Translations under genes and position numbers: made by a program
The notes under the pieces: generated by a model
Database searches by the model: none
The model's input: only the letters and a program-made list of their open reading frames with translations
Told to the model about the DNA's origin: nothing
In this document: positions 1 through 3,900 of the stretch, in pieces
Layout of the letters: each line of letters starts with the position of its first letter
How positions within the stretch are numbered: the first letter of the stretch is position 1
Source: a bacterium
GTDB taxonomy: Bacteria > Patescibacteria > Dojkabacteria > SC72
DNA: 6,869 bases
Direction of reading: 5' to 3'
NCBI GenBank assembly: GCA_029553845.1
Contig: JAKPKF010000117.1
Location: 1-6,869 of the forward strand

Positions 1-74
1 AGTGCATAGTTCTCGCTCTTGCGGTTTTTTATCCCTATAGGAACCTTAGACCTTGGGCAAATCCATAAATTCAT
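1..74 (-). CDS. Unidentified protein, N-terminal fragment running off the left edge
   Basis: The frame opens at ATG (72-74) and stays open to the window edge, giving 24 complete codons that begin MNLWICPRSKVPIGIKNRKS and continue ENYA. The start is supported by a textbook Shine-Dalgarno (AAAGGAG, 80-86) five bases upstream and by an in-frame TAG directly before the ATG, which rules out an earlier start in this frame. A promoter-like sequence at 382-409 points toward it. The visible part is basic (several Lys and Arg), has no signal peptide or membrane segment, and matches no family I recognise. It could be a real gene start, or the second half of an ORF broken by the TAG at 75-77, since the same frame is also open for 18 codons upstream of that stop. 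Function cannot be assigned from so short a piece. Confidence 0.42.
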   Translation of the reverse strand, partial: MNLWICPRSKVPIGIKNRKSENYA

Positions 75-131
75 CTAAACTCCTTTGCTACGGAAGAACG
101 ACATCTTATCGTTCCTTGGCTGATAGTTCAT
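75..131 (-). CDS. Possible 18-codon upstream ORF or leader peptide
   Basis: ATG at 129-131 opens a short frame reading MNYQPRNDKMSFFRSKGV that ends in TAG at 75-77. The stop is directly followed by the ATG of the next frame (TAG-ATG, no gap). Only a weak AGG lies about five bases before its start; an in-frame GTG is immediately upstream. The Shine-Dalgarno of the next gene lies inside its last codons. Two readings are possible. It may be a leader peptide translationally coupled to the downstream gene. Alternatively it is the front of one ORF split by a nonsense mutation, because both parts are in the same frame. Short ORFs arise easily by chance in AT-rich DNA, so support is weak. Confidence 0.18.
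   Translation of the reverse strand: MNYQPRNDKMSFFRSKGV
80..86 (-). promoter_or_regulatory. Shine-Dalgarno of the left-edge gene
   Basis: AAAGGAG on the minus strand, five bases before the ATG at 72-74. It is the best ribosome-binding match in the left 900 bases and is the main reason for calling that start. A small hairpin (stem GAACGA/TCGTTC at 96-101 and 109-114, 7-nt loop) sits just upstream and would leave the site exposed. Confidence 0.5.
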
Positions 132-381
132 CACTACCTAAGCAGTTTTTATATTTTTTACTCTCCTTCAGGTAGCGAGAACTTATCTCTATACCGGCTA
201 AATACAACAAAGAAATTTCGCATTCAACCGTTTTTTTCTTCGTCTTATTACAATATAATCCAAATTTTCCGTCTGGCAAGTTTGTAGTAAAATGGCTGTT
301 TTTATTAAGCCATTCTTCTTAACTTACCAGTTTTAAGAATATTACTTCAACTTCAATGTGATTTCATTATCCTATATATCT
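132..381 (-). other. Untranslated stretch, probable 5' leader
   Basis: No credible ORF is seen on either strand. The stretch is AT-rich and lies between the minus-strand promoter candidate and the short ORF at 75-131, so it would be transcribed as a leader of roughly 300 nt before the main ATG. It contains the paired hairpins at 291-339 and the right arm of the long inverted repeat at 174-183. I do not recognise a known riboswitch, 6S RNA, tmRNA or SRP RNA motif in it. Confidence 0.3.
291..339 (-). other. Two adjacent hairpins of identical geometry
   Basis: The first hairpin has stem AATGGCT/AGCCATT (291-297 and 308-314) with a 10-nt loop. The second has stem TTCTTAA/TTAAGAA (316-322 and 333-339), also with a 10-nt loop. 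Each is 24 nt, with a 7-bp stem, and one base separates them. On the minus strand they would form about 40 nt downstream of the predicted transcription start. Neither is followed by a convincing U-run, so a terminator is unlikely. They may be part of a folded leader. Confidence 0.35.
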
Positions 382-409
382 ATTTTAATAATTCCTGAAT
401 TTATGTCAA
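382..409 (-). promoter_or_regulatory. Sigma70-like promoter reading leftward
   Basis: On the minus strand there is a perfect -35 TTGACA (404-409), a 16-base spacer, and TAAAAT (382-387) as -10, one mismatch from TATAAT. The DNA just upstream of the -35 is T/A-rich. It points toward the left-edge gene and would start transcription near 375. Caveat: AT-rich intergenic DNA often yields such matches, and housekeeping promoters of Bacteroidetes differ from this consensus. Confidence 0.45.
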
Positions 410-425
410 GCAAAAAATAAAGTTT

Positions 426-450
426 CGGGAAGTTTTGTCGGGAAGTTTTG
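426..450 (+). repeat. Tandem pair of a 12-bp repeat
   Basis: CGGGAAGTTTTG occurs exactly twice, at 426-437 and 439-450, with a one-base gap. The second copy runs directly into the first GTTTTGACTC core of the repeat module that follows. Confidence 0.6.
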
Positions 451-610
451 ACTCTAAACCGACACTTTTGTGTTTGCAACGAGATTTTGAGGCGGTGGAG
501 TTTTGACTCTAAACCGATTCTTCTGTGATTGCAACTATATGCAGAGGTAACAGGAAATTTTGTTCACTGTCTTCTACTTTCAAAGCTGAAGCTCGGTTTA
601 GAGTTAAAAC
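444..610. repeat. Left repeat module: three copies of GTTTTRACTCTAAACCGA
   Basis: Copies lie at 445-462 (plus), 500-517 (plus) and 593-610 (minus, one G-to-A difference). The first two belong to a longer 37-bp direct repeat (444-480 and 499-535, 33 of 37 identical, period 55). The inverted third copy gives the module 18-bp terminal inverted repeats about 166 bp apart. There is no transposase and no clear target-site duplication. Confidence 0.65.
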
Positions 611-713
611 GAAAGTACCCCCCGAAGTCACTATTTCCGAACAATTCCTACCCCACATTTCTGGAGCGGCTGAATATATATTTTTTCCCTGACCGTGGAA
701 TTCGTGAGTTTGT

Positions 714-799
714 TGTAGCTGGGTTGACAGTGTGCGGGGTTCTTGTTTTAACTCACAATTTTGAAATGAATAGACCAAATGTAGTTCGGTTGACAGTGT
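714..799 (+). repeat. 20-bp direct repeat containing GGTTGACAGTGT
   Basis: Copies lie at 714-733 and 780-799 (18 of 20 identical, period 66) and share an exact 12-base GGTTGACAGTGT. The reverse complement of its core (CACTGTC) also occurs at 565-571 in the left module, roughly mirror-placed to the 780-799 copy. Each contains TTGACA, but neither has a good -10 at the right distance, so I do not call promoters. Confidence 0.5.
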
Positions 800-909
800 T
801 TATAAATTGTGGGTTGTGGTTTCCGTGATAGTAGTAGCAAAATTGTAAGTCAAAACAAGCATCGGGTTGTGATTTCTGTGATGGTTGTGGCAAAATTGTG
901 AGTCAAAAT
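745..909. repeat. Right repeat module: three copies of GTTTTRACTYACAATTTTG
   Basis: Copies lie at 745-763 (plus), 838-856 (minus) and 891-909 (minus), each within one or two bases of the consensus. The last two sit at the ends of a 45-bp direct repeat (811-855 and 864-908, 39 of 45 identical, period 53). The arrangement is the mirror image of the left module: here the outer two copies point left and the inner one points right. The core GTTTTRACTY is shared with the left module, but the extension differs (ACAATTTTG instead of CTAAACCGA). Confidence 0.65.
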
Positions 910-938
910 TAAAAAGCCCCCGGTAGAAAACGGGGGCT
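907..938 (-). terminator. Rho-independent terminator of the large surface-protein gene
   Basis: Perfect 8-bp GC-rich stem AGCCCCCG/CGGGGGCT (915-922 and 931-938) with an 8-nt loop. Reading leftward it is followed by TTTT and then AATTTTG. It begins 57 bases after the stop codon at 995-997. The other strand has no T-run after the stem, so it acts only on minus-strand transcription. The AATT after the T-run overlaps the end of the outermost repeat copy (891-909). Confidence 0.88.
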
Positions 939-950
939 GATAATTTGTAT

Positions 951-984
951 GCAGAGAGCTTATATTTAGTTATAAGCTTTTTGC
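951..984 (-). other. Hairpin in the 3' untranslated region
   Basis: A perfect 8-bp inverted repeat AGCTTATA/TATAAGCT (957-964 and 971-978) has a 6-nt loop. It lies between the stop codon of the large gene and its terminator. On the plus strand the stem extends to 14 pairs (951-956 with 979-984) with two G-U pairs. On the minus strand, which is the gene's transcript, those two positions become A-C mismatches. It may protect the 3' end of the mRNA. It has no U-run of its own. Confidence 0.45.
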
Positions 985-994
985 AGAAGGTTTA

Positions 995-3900
995 TTATTT
1001 TGTTCTTTCAGGAAGATCAGTATTTACCGGGTTAGGATTTAGTATATTTACAATATCAGGTTTCAGAGTAGAATTACGGTAAGAAGAAACCGCTACTACC
1101 TTGAAGAATTTTTTATTTACTCCGGTTGTAGCGAAAGTATAGCTACGATTTGGTTCTCTGACAACAACAGGTGTTTGTTCAGGGAAGTTATAGGGATCGT
1201 CGGACATATAGATTCTATACGCTTGAGCGTTAGTTACCTGCTCCCAGCTTATCTGAACTCCTGAAACGGTAGAAGTTATGGAAACAATAGGTACACCTAC
1301 TACTACAGGTGTGGCAGAAGTAACGGCAAACATAGTAAGAGGGAATGCAGTTGCTGTATAGGCAGTAAGTCCGGAAGCTGCAGGATCTTGAGGGTTGATA
1401 ACAACCGAGTCGCTATACATATACCTTGTCCGATAATTCGTACCTCCCAGATTTTGAGTGTAGAAACTAGTTCCACTCAGCCAGGAAGTATCCATTGGAC
1501 GGTTGGCTCTCACAGCCAGATTGTTACCTGTGTAAACAAACGGAGTATTGAAAGGAATAAATATTTCCGCGCGTCCCATGGGAACAGTTATCACGGCATC
1601 GGCAACTTGAACATAACCGGTAAAATCAAGGAAGGCATTTTGGACAGAGGATTCGGTTGTATTTTGCATCCAGATTTTAATCGGTTTATCTTGTTGTACA
1701 ACAGTAGAGGTAGAATAATAATAAATTCCAACAATGGTTCCAGCGGTCATTTGCATTTCCTGAGCCGAGTAAATTGTTTCCGAGATGCTATTTTTGAAAT
1801 AATAATATACAGGGTAATAACCTGCTGTAGTAGTTGTTTGAGGATCGCCGGCAACTGGGAAATATGTATCTTCGGGTAAAACAACTACTGTAATATTAGC
1901 TGATGTGTCATTTAGAGGTTGTGCATCCCCGGCAAGAATTACTTTAGCATAAATACTGTATGTTCCAGCTGAAGAAGGATTCCAGTTCAGCTGATAAACA
2001 GCAGTGGAATCGGAAGCAAGATTGGCACCAGTTACAGTATATGTAGCAAGAACAGTATCTATAGTGCGCAATTGGACTTCAAAGTTATTCTGCGTAGTAA
2101 GACCCTTATTTTGAACTGTCACAGAATAAGTACCTTGATTACCAACTGCTATTGAACTGGAACCAGTGAGCTTGGTAACAGCGAGATCGTTGCTAACTAA
2201 TTGATCTACTTGGATATTATCAATATACAACGATCGGTATGTCCCACCTAAACCATGCTTGAAACAGATATATTGATCGGTTCCAGAGTAATTATTCAGT
2301 TTGTAAGTATAGGTCGTATGCGTTGCCGTAAGAGTTATGGAAGCAAACTGGGTAAAGACACCGGTTCCGTCAGCAGTTGATGATGTTCCTACCAATAATA
2401 CATAGCCCGCGGATGAACCCCGTGCGGAAAAACTTAATCTCACTTGATTCATAGGCAGCATAACTTGGGGACTGATCAGTCGTAAGTCGGCAGCAGCATC
2501 TGAACTGTTGGTTAAATATACGGAATTGGGTGAACTTACTGGGTAAGAAGTGGATGTTTGTACATAAGCAGAAGTAGAGGTTGAATTTACATATCCTGTC
2601 CAGCCCAAAGGCAGATTGGGTGTAGTTACTCCATCAAAATTCTGAGTGTAGGGTGGATAAATACGGGGATCAACACAGGTTCCACTAAGATTAATAAGGT
2701 ATGAAGTTCTTTCAGTTCTGTTTTTTGAAGCTGGCTCACCATAAGTTATGGTAATTGTACCCGTGTGAACTTCCGAACCAGTAGTAACCACTGTAGGAGT
2801 ATAAGCCACTTTGAAGGTAGTGGATTGATAACTATCAAGAGTATAGTCATCGGCATCCTGAGATAGAGAATAATAATTTCCATTAACGATAATGCTGTTG
2901 AGAGTTAAAGTTCCCCCACCAGTATTGGTAATTGTGAATTGTTTAGTGCTGGTTTGATTGATAACCGTTTGGGGATAAGTAACAGAACTTTCGCTGGGAT
3001 AAATTGAGAATTCGGGTTCTGTAGGGAAAACACGAATCTTGATATCATCCAAACTGATATACCAGGGAGTTGAATTAATCCAACCGTTAATACCGATGTA
3101 ATAAGTTCCGGTGCTGGTAGGAGTAAAGGTTCCCGATAAGCGTTGGTAATCACCATTGATAATACCGGTTTGAGGGATTATGGGATTAGTCATTCCTGCA
3201 ATTGAAGGAGCATCACCATAACTGACCATCATTTTTGCATTAGCAGCTATGTTCCCATCCTGACGAGCCCACAGCTCAATTTCATAAGTTGTAGCTGCTG
3301 TTAATTCTATCGGACGGAATAACCAGGCCTGTCCGCTGTAATGTAATGTTACATTGAAAGAACCGGTTCTGGGAGTTCTATTATAGGTTGTCAGCGAAGA
3401 ATTTGCTGTCCAGTAATATGAAGTATATTGAGGACCTGTAACCTGTGTCCAGTTTTTAATATTAGAAGAAGCATCAGTATTACCGACTTCAAAGCCCTCA
3501 AAGAACGGTAGAGTAGAAATAGTTGGGTCTTCAATTACCGTTCCGGAAACCTGGATAGTAAGAACAGAACCGGGAGCAGGAGTAGGTTGATTTAAGGTGA
3601 TAACTCCACTGTAAGCACCTAAATCCTCTGGAATAGAGAAGGTGTAAGCTAATTGCATTGAACTATTGGCAGGAATGGTATAAGGTTGAGTTCCGCCAAA
3701 AGTAAAATGCTCACCTGTGGCACTAAAAGTTAAAGATTGTGTCGGGCTAACATTTTGAACAGTTATCTCTCCCGTTTTTGTTCTACCGGCAAAAAGATTA
3801 CCAAGTGCCAAAGTTGCAGGAGCAGAAATTTGCTTAATAGTAGTTAACTTTCTGGGTAAACAGTCGGAAAGACGAGTTCTCCCGCCATCGTTGTAAGGAA

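Larger units (their letters stand above)
8..183. repeat. Long-range perfect 10-bp inverted repeat
   Basis: AGTTCTCGCT at 8-17 and its exact reverse complement AGCGAGAACT at 174-183 enclose 156 bases. The enclosed part holds at least one smaller hairpin (96-114). In a minus-strand transcript the two arms would close a domain containing the short upstream ORF, the Shine-Dalgarno and the first codons of the left-edge gene. One arm lies inside that gene's coding frame. A chance 10-bp match in 200 bases is possible, so a functional RNA fold is only a suggestion. Confidence 0.35.
410..906. other. Gene-free, repeat-filled intergenic region
   Basis: No reading frame here looks like a protein. Frames of 90-100 codons exist on both strands (529-828 plus, 509-778 minus), but they lie on top of each other and run through the DNA repeats, with no Shine-Dalgarno that convinces me. 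The region is instead organised by short direct and inverted repeats, annotated separately, and separates the terminator of the large gene from the promoter of the left-edge unit. Confidence 0.5.

Noticed and set aside
8..183. Known structured RNA (6S, tmRNA, SRP or RNase P RNA)
   Set aside because: The closing stem suggests a folded domain, but none of the conserved sequence motifs of these RNAs that I know are present, and the region overlaps a Shine-Dalgarno-supported coding start.
509..778. 89-codon minus-strand ORF
   Set aside because: It overlaps the repeats and the opposite-strand frame. It shows no recognisable domain and lacks a clear ribosome-binding site.
722..799. Two plus-strand promoters at the TTGACA hexamers (724-729, 790-795)
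   Set aside because: No acceptable -10 hexamer lies 16-18 bases downstream of either, and no plus-strand gene follows. The hexamers are part of a 20-bp direct repeat.
529..828. 99-codon plus-strand ORF
   Set aside because: It runs through the DNA repeat modules, has no convincing Shine-Dalgarno, and has an implausible protein composition. An equally long frame lies opposite to it.
444..909. CRISPR array
   Set aside because: Repeats are few, imperfect, in both orientations and of two different families. Spacers are not uniform and no cas gene is visible.
444..909. Complete insertion sequence
   Set aside because: Inverted repeats exist, but the enclosed stretches are only about 165 bp each and encode no transposase. 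At most these could be non-autonomous elements.
1388..1879. 163-codon plus-strand ORF inside the large gene
   Set aside because: It is a shadow on the antisense strand of a well-supported coding region, and its protein has no family-like pattern. The shorter frames at 2905-3156, 4763-5047 and 5285-5497 are rejected for the same reason.
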